Below are positions 8,146 to 16,301 of a DNA stretch of 64,000 bases, piece after piece (the stretch's first letter is position 1; every line of letters begins with the position of its first letter). Source of the stretch: Solimonas variicoloris DSM 15731. GTDB taxonomy: Bacteria > Pseudomonadota > Gammaproteobacteria > Nevskiales > Nevskiaceae. A program made the translations under genes and the position numbers. Where the stretch lies: the NCBI RefSeq assembly GCF_000382285.1, contig NZ_KB907925.1, positions 186,001 through 250,000 on the forward strand, read 5' to 3'. The notes beneath the pieces are model-generated. The model was not told where the DNA came from, did no database searches, and saw only the letters and a list, made by a program, of their open reading frames with translations.

Positions 8146-10860
8146 GTGAACGCCGATCCGGCCGCGTCTGAGGGCGCGCGGCCGTCGCCCGACGCGTTGT
8201 TGCAGCAGGCGCAACAGGAAGGTCGCGGCAAGCTGAAGATTTTCCTCGGCGCTGCGCCCGGCGTCGGCAAGACCTACGAGATGCTGCAGGCGGCCCGGCG
8301 CAAGCGCGCCGAGGGCGTCGACGTGGTCGCCGGCATCGTCGAGACGCACGGGCGCAGCGAGACGGTGGCGCTGCTCGAAGGGCTGGAGGTGCTGGCGCGG
8401 CGGCGCGTGCCGTACCAGCAGCGCGAGCTCGACGAAATGGATCTCGACGCGCTGCTCGCGCGTCGCCCGCAGCTGGCGCTGGTCGACGAACTGGCGCACA
8501 CCAACGCGCCGGGCTCGCGGCACCCGAAGCGCTGGCAGGACGTGGTCGAGCTGCTCGACGCCGGCATCGATGTCTACTCGACGCTGAACATCCAGCATCT
8601 CGAAAGCCTCAACGATATCGTCGCCAGCATCACGCACGTGCGCGTGCGCGAAACGGTACCGGATTCGGTGCTCGAAGCGGCGCACGACATCGAGGTCGTC
8701 GACATCACGCCGGCCGATCTGATGCAGCGCCTGCGCGAAGGCAAGGTCTATCGCGGCGAGGCCGGCGAACGCGCGCTGCAGCACTACTTCACGCCGTCCA
8801 ATCTGACCGCGCTGCGCGAACTGGCGCTGCGCCGCACCGCCGACAGCGTCGACGAGCAGCTGCAGCAGCAGCGCCGCGCGCGCGGCGTCGAACAGGTCTG
8901 GGCGGCCGGCGACCGCGTGCTGGTCTGCATCGACGAATCGCCGGCCGGCGAGGCGCTGGTGCGACACGCCAAACGCGTCGCCGACCGTCTCGATGCGCCG
9001 TGGACCGCGCTGCACCTCGAAACCGCGCGCAGCCTGCAGCTCGGCGACGCCGGGCGCGCGCAGATCGCTGCCACGTTGCGTCTCGCCGAGCAGCTCGGCG
9101 CCGATACCCAGACGCTGCCGGGCGGCATGAGCATCGCCGACACCGTGCTGCGTCTGGTGCGCGAGCACAACGTCACGCAGCTGATCGTCGGCAAGTCGCG
9201 GCGCTCGGTCTTCTTCGAGTGGCGGCACGGTTCGGTGGTGCGCGAGCTGGTGCGCAAAGCCGACGGCATCACGGTGCAGGTGCTCGCCGCCGCGCCCGAC
9301 GCGCACCGGCAGCGGCGCCAGCGCGATGCCGGCCGGATCGAGCGGCGCTGGTCCTGGGGCTCCGGCGCCGATCACGTCCATGCGCTGCTGTATGCAGGCC
9401 TGGCCGCGGTGCTGGCCGTCGGCGTCGACCGCTGGCTCAGCGTGCCGAACGTGTCGATGGTCTTCCTGCCGGCGGTGATCCTCGCCGCCACGCGCTCCGG
9501 CCTGGTGCCGGGCCTGGTCTGTGCGCTGGCCAGCGCCACGCTCTACAACTTCCTGTTCCTGCCGCCGCTCTACACCTTCACGATCGGCGATCCGGCCAAC
9601 GTCGTGGCGCTGATCGCCTTCCTGCTGACCGCGGCGTTCACCAGCCGTCTGTCGGCGCAGGCCCGCGATCAGGCGCGGCTGGCCAGCGATCAGGCGATGC
9701 TCAACGGCGAGCTGCTGCAGTTCAGCCGCCAGATCGCCGGCCTGCGCCGGCTCGACGAGCTGATGGGCATCGCTGCCAAGCGCATCGCGCAAATGCTCGG
9801 CGTCGAGGCCGTGCTGCTGTCGTCCGATCCGGACGGCCTGCGTCTGCGCGGCGCCTCGTCGCCGCAGGCGGTGCTCGACGAGGCCGATCTGGCCGCCGCC
9901 AACTGGTGCCGCGACAAGGCGCAGCCGGCCGGGCGCGGCGCCGACACGCTGCCCGGCGGCAGATGGCTGTTCGTGCCGATGCTGTCCGAGCAGGCGGCGG
10001 TCGGTGTGATCGGCGTGCGCGGCGACGAGCGCCTGCGCCTCGGTGCCGGCCAGCGCCGCCTGCTCGACGCGCTCGCCGATCTCGTCGCGATCGGCACCGA
10101 GCGCATCCGCCTGGCCAAGGACGTCGACCAGGCCAAGATGCTGGCCGAGACCGAGAAGATGCGCGCCGCGCTGCTGACCTCGGTGTCGCACGATCTGCGC
10201 ACGCCGCTGGCCAGCATCCTCGGCGCGATCACCAGCGTGCGCTCCTACGGCGCGCTCTACGACGAGGCGGCGCGCGATGAGCTGCTGGCGACGGCGCAGG
10301 ACGAGACCGAGCGCATGAGCCGCTTCGTCGCCAACCTGCTCGACATGACCCGGCTCGACGCCGGCGCGCTGCAGGCCAGGCGCGAGCCCTGCGATCTGCA
10401 CGATATCGTCGCCGGCGCGGTGCGGCGCGCGCAGAAGCTGCTCGCGCAGCACCGGCTGCTGGTCGAGCTGCCGCGCGATCTGCCGTTCGTGCTCGCCGAT
10501 GCGGCGCTGCTCGAACAGGTGCTGGTCAATCTGCTCGACAACGCCGCCAAGTACGCGCCGGAAGGCAGCGAGATCACGATCGCCGCCCGCCAGCACCGCT
10601 ATGCGCTGACGCTGGCGGTCGCCGACCGCGGCGCCGGCGTGCCGGCGGCTGAGCAGGACCGCATCTTCGACGTGTTCTATCGCGTGCGGCAGGCCGACCG
10701 CCAGCGCGCCGGCACCGGCCTCGGCCTGACGATCTGCCGCGGCTTCGTGCAGGCGATGGGCGGCAGCATCCGCGTGCGCAACCGCGACGGCGGCGGCGCC
10801 GAATTCGAAGTGGAGTTCCCGGCCAGCCTGATCGTCGCCGTGAAGGCGCTGCCGGCATGA
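8146..10860 (+). CDS. kdpD: Sensor histidine kinase KdpD
   Basis: 904 residues. Order: KdpD N-terminal ATP-binding domain with Walker A GAAPGVGKT (35-43); a universal-stress-protein-like domain (about 250-370, LVCIDESPAGEALVRHAKR); four closely spaced membrane helices (about 405-500); GAF domain; dimerisation domain with the phospho-acceptor His 682 in SHDLRTPL; and the HATPase domain (NLLDNAAKYAP, GTGLGLTICRGF). Senses K+ limitation and salt stress and controls KdpE phosphorylation. GTG start 8146 follows a weak GACGGAA. The stop overlaps the kdpE start (ATGA), so the two are translationally coupled. Confidence 0.97.
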   Translation: MNADPAASEGARPSPDALLQQAQQEGRGKLKIFLGAAPGVGKTYEMLQAARRKRAEGVDVVAGIVETHGRSETVALLEGLEVLARRRVPYQQRELDEMDLDALLARRPQLALVDELAHTNAPGSRHPKRWQDVVELLDAGIDVYSTLNIQHLESLNDIVASITHVRVRETVPDSVLEAAHDIEVVDITPADLMQRLREGKVYRGEAGERALQHYFTPSNLTALRELALRRTADSVDEQLQQQRRARGVEQVWAAGDRVLVCIDESPAGEALVRHAKRVADRLDAPWTALHLETARSLQLGDAGRAQIAATLRLAEQLGADTQTLPGGMSIADTVLRLVREHNVTQLIVGKSRRSVFFEWRHGSVVRELVRKADGITVQVLAAAPDAHRQRRQRDAGRIERRWSWGSGADHVHALLYAGLAAVLAVGVDRWLSVPNVSMVFLPAVILAATRSGLVPGLVCALASATLYNFLFLPPLYTFTIGDPANVVALIAFLLTAAFTSRLSAQARDQARLASDQAMLNGELLQFSRQIAGLRRLDELMGIAAKRIAQMLGVEAVLLSSDPDGLRLRGASSPQAVLDEADLAAANWCRDKAQPAGRGADTLPGGRWLFVPMLSEQAAVGVIGVRGDERLRLGAGQRRLLDALADLVAIGTERIRLAKDVDQAKMLAETEKMRAALLTSVSHDLRTPLASILGAITSVRSYGALYDEAARDELLATAQDETERMSRFVANLLDMTRLDAGALQARREPCDLHDIVAGAVRRAQKLLAQHRLLVELPRDLPFVLADAALLEQVLVNLLDNAAKYAPEGSEITIAARQHRYALTLAVADRGAGVPAAEQDRIFDVFYRVRQADRQRAGTGLGLTICRGFVQAMGGSIRVRNRDGGGAEFEVEFPASLIVAVKALPA

Positions 10861-11567
10861 GCCTGCACGCCGCGCGCATCCTCGTCGTCGACGACGAGAA
10901 GCCGATCCGCAAGCTGCTGCGCACCACGCTCGCCGCCCAGGACTACGAAGTGCTCGAAGCCGGCGACGCGCGCAGCGCGCTGCAGCTGCTGCGCGAACAG
11001 GCGCCGGATCTGCTGATCCTCGACCTCGGCCTGCCCGACCGCGACGGCCTCGAGCTGCTGCGCGAGATTCGCGCGGCCTCCGATCTGCCGGTGCTGATCC
11101 TGTCGAGCCGCGACTTCGAGGCCGCCAAGGTGCAGGCGCTCGACGAGGGCGCCGACGACTACGTGGCCAAGCCGTTCGGCACCGAGGAGCTGATGGCGCG
11201 TCTGCGCGCCGCGCTGCGCCATCGCGTGCAGCGCCAGGGCGCGCGGCCGCTGTACCGCAGCGGTCCGCTCCGGGTCGATCTGGTGCGGCGCCTGGTGTGG
11301 GTCGGCGACGTCGAGGTCAAGCTGTCGCCGAAGGAATACGCGCTGCTCGAACAGCTGGTGCTGCACGCCGGCAAGGTGCTCACGCACCGGCACCTGATGA
11401 AAGCGGTCTGGGGCGAGGCGGCCGATACCGACGTCCAGTACCTGCGCATCTACGTGCGCCAGCTGCGCCAGAAGCTCGAACGCGACGCCACGCAGGGCGC
11501 GCTGATCCAGACCGAGGCCGGCGTCGGGTATCGTTTGCGCGAATCCGAGCCACCGACCCCGTCCTGA
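10857..11567 (+). CDS. kdpE: Response regulator KdpE
   Basis: 236 residues: receiver domain with acidic pair DDE near residue 11, phospho-Asp about 56 (LILDLGLPDRDG), and Lys about 106 (VAKPFG), followed by an OmpR/PhoB winged-helix domain (SPKEYALLEQLVLHAGKVLT ... VRQLRQKLE). Cytoplasmic transcription activator of the kdp operon. The ATG lies inside the kdpD stop. A thioesterase gene begins 2 bases after its stop, so the operon appears to continue into unrelated metabolic genes. Confidence 0.97.
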   Translation: MSLHAARILVVDDEKPIRKLLRTTLAAQDYEVLEAGDARSALQLLREQAPDLLILDLGLPDRDGLELLREIRAASDLPVLILSSRDFEAAKVQALDEGADDYVAKPFGTEELMARLRAALRHRVQRQGARPLYRSGPLRVDLVRRLVWVGDVEVKLSPKEYALLEQLVLHAGKVLTHRHLMKAVWGEAADTDVQYLRIYVRQLRQKLERDATQGALIQTEAGVGYRLRESEPPTPS

Positions 11568-11569
11568 CG

Positions 11570-12028
11570 ATGTCCGAACCTCTCGCGCCGCCGCCCGACG
11601 CCGATGCCCTGACCCGCTTCCTGCACGAACAGATTCCGCTGACTGCGGCGATGGCGCTGCGCGTGCTGCAGGCCGACGCGCAGGTGCTGCGCGTCGCCGC
11701 GCCACTGGCGCCGAACCGCAACCCGCACGGCACCGTGTTCGGCGGCAGCCTGGCGACGCTCGCCATCGTCGCCGGCTGGACGCTGCTGTACCGCGCGCTC
11801 GCCGCCGAACAGCTCGCCGCCTCGCTGGTGATCCAGCACTACGACTGCGACTACCGGCTGCCGGCCGATCGCGAGTTCGTCGCCGAGGCGCGGTTGCCCG
11901 ACGACTGGCCGCAGTTCGTCGAGACACTGCGCACGCGCCGACGCGCGCGCTGCGACGTCGCCGTGCAGCTGTCGTGCGATGATCGCGTCGTCCTCACCGC
12001 CAAGGCCCGCTACGCCGCCCGCCTATGA
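11570..12028 (+). CDS. YiiD-C-type thioesterase (hotdog fold)
   Basis: 152 residues. The central HGTVFGGSLATLAIVAGWTLL segment has the hotdog-fold thioesterase helix with the G-T-x-F-G-G pattern found in the PF09500 domain at the C-terminus of E. coli YiiD. Here the domain stands alone. Probably hydrolyses an acyl-CoA or acyl-ACP. The start lies 2 bases after the kdpE stop with no room for an independent ribosome binding site outside kdpE, and its own stop overlaps the Nudix gene start (ATGA), suggesting coupled translation with the kdp regulators. The link to potassium physiology is unexplained. Confidence 0.82.
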   Translation: MSEPLAPPPDADALTRFLHEQIPLTAAMALRVLQADAQVLRVAAPLAPNRNPHGTVFGGSLATLAIVAGWTLLYRALAAEQLAASLVIQHYDCDYRLPADREFVAEARLPDDWPQFVETLRTRRRARCDVAVQLSCDDRVVLTAKARYAARL

Positions 12029-12561
12029 CTTCGCCGAACGCGCCCTCCTACCGCTACTGCCCGCGCTGCGCGGCGCCGCTCGAATCCGAGGCGCACGGCG
12101 GCTTCGATCGTCGCGTCTGCCGGAGCGAAGGCTGCGGTTTCATTTTCTGGGACAACCCGACGCCGGTCGTCGCCGCCGTCGTCGAACACGAAGGACAGCT
12201 CGTGCTGGCGCGCAACGTCGCCTGGCCGTCCGGCATGTTCGCGCTCGTCACCGGCTTTCTCGAAAAGAATGAGATTCCCGCCGAGGCCGTGCAGCGCGAG
12301 GTCGAGGAAGAGCTGGGTCTCACCCCGCTCGGCGCCAGCTTCATCGGTCACTACGGCTTCGAGCGCATGAACCAGCTCATCATCGCCTTCCACGTGCCGG
12401 CGCGCGGCACGGTGCGGCTCAACGAGGAGCTGGCCGAGTGGAAGCACGTCGCGTTCGAACGTGCCGCGTACTGGCCGGCGGCGACCGGTCTGGCGCTGCG
12501 CGACTGGCTGCGCGGGCGCGGCTACGACCCGCAGGAAATGCCGCTGCCGAAGCGCGGCTGA
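12025..12561 (+). CDS. Nudix hydrolase with N-terminal zinc ribbon (NADH pyrophosphatase-like)
   Basis: 178 residues. An N-terminal zinc ribbon with two Cys pairs (CPRCAAPLE ... CRSEGCGF) precedes a complete Nudix box, G-x5-E-x7-R-E-x-x-E-E (GFLEKNEIPAEAVQREVEEE). The combination resembles NudC-type NADH pyrophosphatases but the protein is shorter and lacks the extra N-terminal domain, so the substrate may be another nucleoside diphosphate derivative. Starts within the stop codon of the thioesterase gene. Last gene of the run beginning with kdp; 84 bases follow before the next ORF. Confidence 0.88.
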   Translation: MTSPNAPSYRYCPRCAAPLESEAHGGFDRRVCRSEGCGFIFWDNPTPVVAAVVEHEGQLVLARNVAWPSGMFALVTGFLEKNEIPAEAVQREVEEELGLTPLGASFIGHYGFERMNQLIIAFHVPARGTVRLNEELAEWKHVAFERAAYWPAATGLALRDWLRGRGYDPQEMPLPKRG

Positions 12562-12645
12562 GGCCGCGCCGGCTGCCGTCGGAGCAGGCGCCCGAGCGGC
12601 GCCGTGTCAGGTGGTGATCGCTCCTGCGCGCCGTATGCTGGCGCG

Positions 12646-13038
12646 ATGCAAGCTTTCCTGAAGGTGCTGCGCGGCTGGGCGCTCGATCTGCGCGCGCAGC
12701 TACGCGTCGCCTATTTCGCGGCGCGCGATCCGCGCCTGCCATGGGCGGCGCGCCTGCTCGCGCTCGCCGTGGTCGCCTATGCGCTGAGCCCGATCGACCT
12801 GATTCCGGACTTCATCCCGGTGCTCGGCCTGCTCGACGATCTGCTGATTGTGCCGCTGGGCCTGGCGCTGGTGCTGCGCCTGACGCCGCCGGCGGTGCTC
12901 GACGCGGCGCGTCGTCGTGCCGCCGCCGCCGGCCGCCTGCCCGCCAGCCGGACCGCGGCGCTGGCGATCGCCGCGCTGTGGCTGCTGCTGGTCGCCCTCG
13001 CCGCCCGCTGGACCTGGCGGCGCTGCAGCGGCGGCTAG
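12646..13038 (+). CDS. DUF1232 (YkvA-like) membrane protein
   Basis: 130 residues. Contains the DUF1232 signature [22 protein letters not shown] at about residues 45-66, with membrane helices around 30-50, 60-80 and a last one near 105-125 followed by a basic tail. Function of the family is unknown. It is convergent with the acetyl-CoA hydrolase gene ending at 13076; the 37 bases between contain GC-rich sequence but no clear intrinsic terminator. The ATG at 12646 is the only start preserving the whole domain. Confidence 0.85.
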   Translation: MQAFLKVLRGWALDLRAQLRVAYFAARDPRLPWAARLLALAVVAYALSPIDLIPDFIPVLGLLDDLLIVPLGLALVLRLTPPAVLDAARRRAAAAGRLPASRTAALAIAALWLLLVALAARWTWRRCSGG

Positions 13039-13075
13039 CGGGCCGCGCGCGGCGCCGGCCGCTACGCGGCGCAGC

Positions 13076-15241
13076 TCAGCCGAGGCCGCGCTCGCGCAAT
13101 GCGTCGACGATCAGCATGCGCGCGACGCGGTCCTGGAGGGTTTTCGGCGCCGTCAGCTGCAGGCGTTCGAGGTAGGGCTGCAGCGCCGGCGTGATCGCGC
13201 TGGCGTCGAAGCGCAGCAGCTGCATCAGCAGCTTCCACTTCGGCGTTGTCGCCGCGCGGCTGCGCACGCGGCCGAGCGCCGGCAGCAGCGCGCGCTCGGT
13301 GGCGTCGAAATCGCTGCCGAACGGGAACGGCGGGAACACGGTCGCGCTGCGATGCGCGGCGAGACGGGCGTCCAGCGCTTCGGGCGTGTTGCGGCGGAAC
13401 GCTTCGGGAACCCGCCAGCCGGCTTCGATCTTGCCGGCCTTCTGCGCCTGCGCGAGCAGGCCGTCCTGAAAGCGCGAGTCGGCGATGCAGATCAGCGCCT
13501 TTGCCACCGCGCTGTCGGTCTGCGAACGCAGGTCGGCGATGCCGTACTCGGTGACGACGAGATCGCGCAGATGGCGCGGGATCGTTGTGTGGCCGTAGTT
13601 GAACAGCACGTTGCTGCTCGGTGTGCCGCCGTTCTCGCGCACCGCGCGCAGCATCAGGATCGAGCGTCCGTCGTCGAGCTGGTGCGCCTGCGCGACGAAG
13701 TTGTACTGGCCGCCGACGCCGGACACGATGCGGCCGTCGTCGAGCCCGTCGGCGACGAAGTTGCCGGACAGCGTCACCATCATGCCGGTGTTGACGAAGC
13801 GCGCGTGCCGCCGCTGCAGCTGGTAGAGGCGCGGGTTGCGGTCGAGCTGGTTGATCTTGTCGACGCCGGTCATGCAGATCGACGCGCGTGTGTCCTCGTC
13901 GAAATCGCGCAGGGCCTGATAGAAATCGCGCGGCCCGAGGAAGAAGCCGCCGTGCAGGACGATGCCGTGGCGCAGCTGCGCGCCGAGGCACTGCGCACCG
14001 ATCACGGCGCGCGCCTGCGGATCGCCGATGTTGGCGACCACGCGCGTGCCGTCCGGCGCGATCAGGTAGCCGCGCTCGTAGCGCGTCGCGTCGTTGAAGA
14101 AGCCGTGGTGCTGCAGGATCTCGAAATCCTGCGTGCGGATCACGCGCACGCCGAGCGCGTCGAAAGCGTCGAGCAGCGCAGGATCGAGGCGCTGCGGATC
14201 GCAGCGACCTTCGTCGACCAGCTGCTGCAGGGCCCAGAAATCGTAGACGCGGCGCCTGAGGATGCCGTCGCGCAGCAGGTGCCAGAAGCCGTCGACGAAC
14301 ATTTCGGTGGCGCCGTAGACGCCTTGCGCGAAAGGCTCGAGGCCGCCGATCTCGTGCACCAGCGCGCCATGGCGTTCGAGCGTGCCGAAGTCCGCGACGA
14401 TGCGCCGGTAGCGCGCGTTGTCGCCGTGGCGCAGCTGCAACGCGTGGACGATGGCGTCGCCGAGGCTGCCGATGCCGAGCTGCAGCGTGCCGCCGTCGCG
14501 CACCAGCGCGCTGACCTGCAGGCCGATCGCGTAGTCGGCGCTGACGACCGGCATCTTCGGCGTCGAGAACAGCGGCGTCGTGTAGCGCGGATGCTCGACG
14601 AGATAGTCGAAGCGCTCCGCCGGCAGCTCGGCGTCGTGGCCGAAGTACGGCAGCGACTGGTTGACGACGCCGATCACCAGGTGCGGGCGCCCGCTCTGCT
14701 CGAGCAGGCGGATCACCTCGGGTCCGGTGTCCGGATTGCAGGACATCGAGTAGCGCGGCCCGTCCGCTGTGTCGCGCCGGCAGACGATCTGCGCGACGAC
14801 GTTGCAGCCCTGGTTGAAGACGTCGCGCGGCGCGTGCGTGTAATTGCTGCTGATGTAATCGCGCTGCGCCTCGGCGTTGCCGAGCATCGCGCCGGTCAGG
14901 AAGAAGAACTCGCAGATCTCGACGTTCGCCGGCAGGCGCCGCGCGTGCTGGTCGCGCACGTAGTCGAGCTCCGGCACACCGGCGAACACGCGCTCGACGA
15001 ACGGCTGCATGAAGGCGCGCTCGAGGCCTGGCGCCGCTGAGGGTTTGGCCAGCGACAGCGCGGTGAAGATCTTCAGCTGCAGCGACGGGTCCTGCTGCGC
15101 GCGCCGGTACAGCGCGTTGGTCAGTTCGACCGGCTTGCCGAGCCCGAGCGGGATGCCGAACACGATGCGCTTGCCGACGCGCTCGATGATGCGGTCGACG
15201 GCGGTCTCGACATCGTCCAGGGGCACGGCGGCTCGGCGCAT
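13076..15241 (-). CDS. Acetyl-CoA hydrolase/CoA-transferase family protein, long form
   Basis: 721 residues, larger than the about 500-residue succinyl-CoA:acetate transferases. The C-terminal acetyl-CoA hydrolase/transferase domain is clear: a glycine-rich VSGVGGQYNF loop (about 500) and VVTEYGIADLRS (about 570), whose Glu is the family's catalytic residue forming the CoA thioester. The N-terminal part (IVFGIPLGLGKPVELTNALY) is the first CoA-transferase lobe. Likely moves CoA between acetyl-CoA and another acid or hydrolyses it. It lies 29 bases after a LysR gene on the same strand and is divergent from aceE, suggesting control of the acetyl-CoA pool; this is inference. Confidence 0.88.
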   Translation of the reverse strand: MRRAAVPLDDVETAVDRIIERVGKRIVFGIPLGLGKPVELTNALYRRAQQDPSLQLKIFTALSLAKPSAAPGLERAFMQPFVERVFAGVPELDYVRDQHARRLPANVEICEFFFLTGAMLGNAEAQRDYISSNYTHAPRDVFNQGCNVVAQIVCRRDTADGPRYSMSCNPDTGPEVIRLLEQSGRPHLVIGVVNQSLPYFGHDAELPAERFDYLVEHPRYTTPLFSTPKMPVVSADYAIGLQVSALVRDGGTLQLGIGSLGDAIVHALQLRHGDNARYRRIVADFGTLERHGALVHEIGGLEPFAQGVYGATEMFVDGFWHLLRDGILRRRVYDFWALQQLVDEGRCDPQRLDPALLDAFDALGVRVIRTQDFEILQHHGFFNDATRYERGYLIAPDGTRVVANIGDPQARAVIGAQCLGAQLRHGIVLHGGFFLGPRDFYQALRDFDEDTRASICMTGVDKINQLDRNPRLYQLQRRHARFVNTGMMVTLSGNFVADGLDDGRIVSGVGGQYNFVAQAHQLDDGRSILMLRAVRENGGTPSSNVLFNYGHTTIPRHLRDLVVTEYGIADLRSQTDSAVAKALICIADSRFQDGLLAQAQKAGKIEAGWRVPEAFRRNTPEALDARLAAHRSATVFPPFPFGSDFDATERALLPALGRVRSRAATTPKWKLLMQLLRFDASAITPALQPYLERLQLTAPKTLQDRVARMLIVDALRERGLG

Positions 15242-15270
15242 CGGCGATCCTTGTCTGCGGAGTCCGGCGA

Positions 15271-16191
15271 TTATGCCCGGCGCGTGCTGCGCCGCGACGC
15301 CGGCGTCGCCAGTTCGCGCACCAGCTCGCGCAGGCGCGCGATGTGCGGCGCCCCGCCGTCGGCGCGGCGATAGATCAGCGCCAGCCTTGCCTTCGGCACC
15401 GGCCGCTGGATCGGCCGGAACACCACGCCCTCGGTGTGCATGTGCTGCATCGACGCCGGCACGATCGACACGCCGAGGCCGGAGGCGACGAGATTGACGA
15501 TCGACGTCACCTGCGAGGCTTCCTGCACGACGCGCGGCGAGAAGCCGGCCTTGCGGCAGGCGGAGACGATCTCGTCGTGCAGGCCGGCGCCGACCGTGCG
15601 CGAAAACAGCACGAAGGGTTCGATCGACAGCGCCAGCAGCGGAATGTGGCGGCGCCGCGCGAGCGGGTGGCCGGAGGGCAGCGCCACCATCAGGTCCTCG
15701 TCGACCACCGTCTCCATGCCGAGCCCCTCGCTGCTGCCGTGGATCGGGCGCACGAAGGCGACGTCCACCGTCTCGTTGCGCACGGCGGCGACCAGGCCGG
15801 GCGTGGTGCGCTCTTCGAGCGAGAAGGCGACGTTCGGGTAGCGGCGCCGGAACTCGCGGATCACCTGCGGGATCAGCGGATGGAACGGCGCCGAGTTGAT
15901 CATGCCGACGCGGATGCGGCCGAGTTCGCCGCTGGCGACGCGACGCGCCCGTTCGCAGGCGCCGTCGACTTCGCGCAGGATGCGGCGCGCGTCGTCGGCA
16001 AAGGCCTGGCCGGCGTCGGTCAGCGCGACGCCGCGCGGCAGGCGCTTGAACAGCGGCGTGCCGAGCTCGCGTTCGAGCTGCTGGATCTGCTGCGACAGCG
16101 GCGGCTGGCCGATGCCGATCGCCTTGGCGGCGCGGGTGAAATGTCCTTCGTCGGCGATCGCGACGAAGTAGCGCAGGTGCCGGAGTTCCAT
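15271..16191 (-). CDS. LysR-family regulator (CatM/BenM/CbbR-like) between acetyl-CoA hydrolase and aceE
   Basis: 306 residues. Helix-turn-helix at about 3-62 (LRHLRYFVAIADEGHFTRAAKAIGIGQPPLSQQIQQLERELG) and effector domain from about 90. The YFVAIADEGHFTRAA wording is typical of the BenM/CatM branch. I use ATG 16191 rather than an upstream TTG at 16197 because it gives the usual MELRHLRYF start. Same strand as the acetyl-CoA hydrolase gene 29 bases downstream, so probably one transcript; divergent from aceE with 110 bases between starts. Likely regulates one or both sides in response to an aromatic or carboxylic metabolite. Confidence 0.9.
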   Translation of the reverse strand: MELRHLRYFVAIADEGHFTRAAKAIGIGQPPLSQQIQQLERELGTPLFKRLPRGVALTDAGQAFADDARRILREVDGACERARRVASGELGRIRVGMINSAPFHPLIPQVIREFRRRYPNVAFSLEERTTPGLVAAVRNETVDVAFVRPIHGSSEGLGMETVVDEDLMVALPSGHPLARRRHIPLLALSIEPFVLFSRTVGAGLHDEIVSACRKAGFSPRVVQEASQVTSIVNLVASGLGVSIVPASMQHMHTEGVVFRPIQRPVPKARLALIYRRADGGAPHIARLRELVRELATPASRRSTRRA

Positions 16192-16194
16192 CAG

Positions 16195-16248
16195 CAATAC
16201 GTATTAAATATGGATTAACGACGTCTCATATATTGGACGTATCGCCGT
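16195..16248. promoter_or_regulatory. AT-rich divergent control region of LysR and aceE, with candidate LysR operator
   Basis: An unusually AT-rich island in the 110-base gap. ATACGTAT (16197-16204) is a perfect palindrome, and ATAC-N7-ATAT (16197-16211) differs by one base from the ATAC-N7-GTAT sites of BenM/CatM-type regulators. A second ACGTAT lies near 16240. Probably holds both promoters and the operator of the adjacent regulator. Site assignment is inferred from pattern only. Confidence 0.5.
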
Positions 16249-16301
16249 GCAGCGGTCTAGAGTCGACCGGCATTGCCTGATCGAGACGGTGGAGGAAGCA
16301 G

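Noticed and set aside
7672-10596. 974-codon open frame antisense to kdpC and kdpD
   Set aside because: Same compositional artefact; the kdpD frame has every expected motif.
12917-15040. 707-codon plus-strand open frame opposite the acetyl-CoA hydrolase gene
   Set aside because: Low-complexity shadow without recognisable domains; the minus-strand gene is a clear family member.
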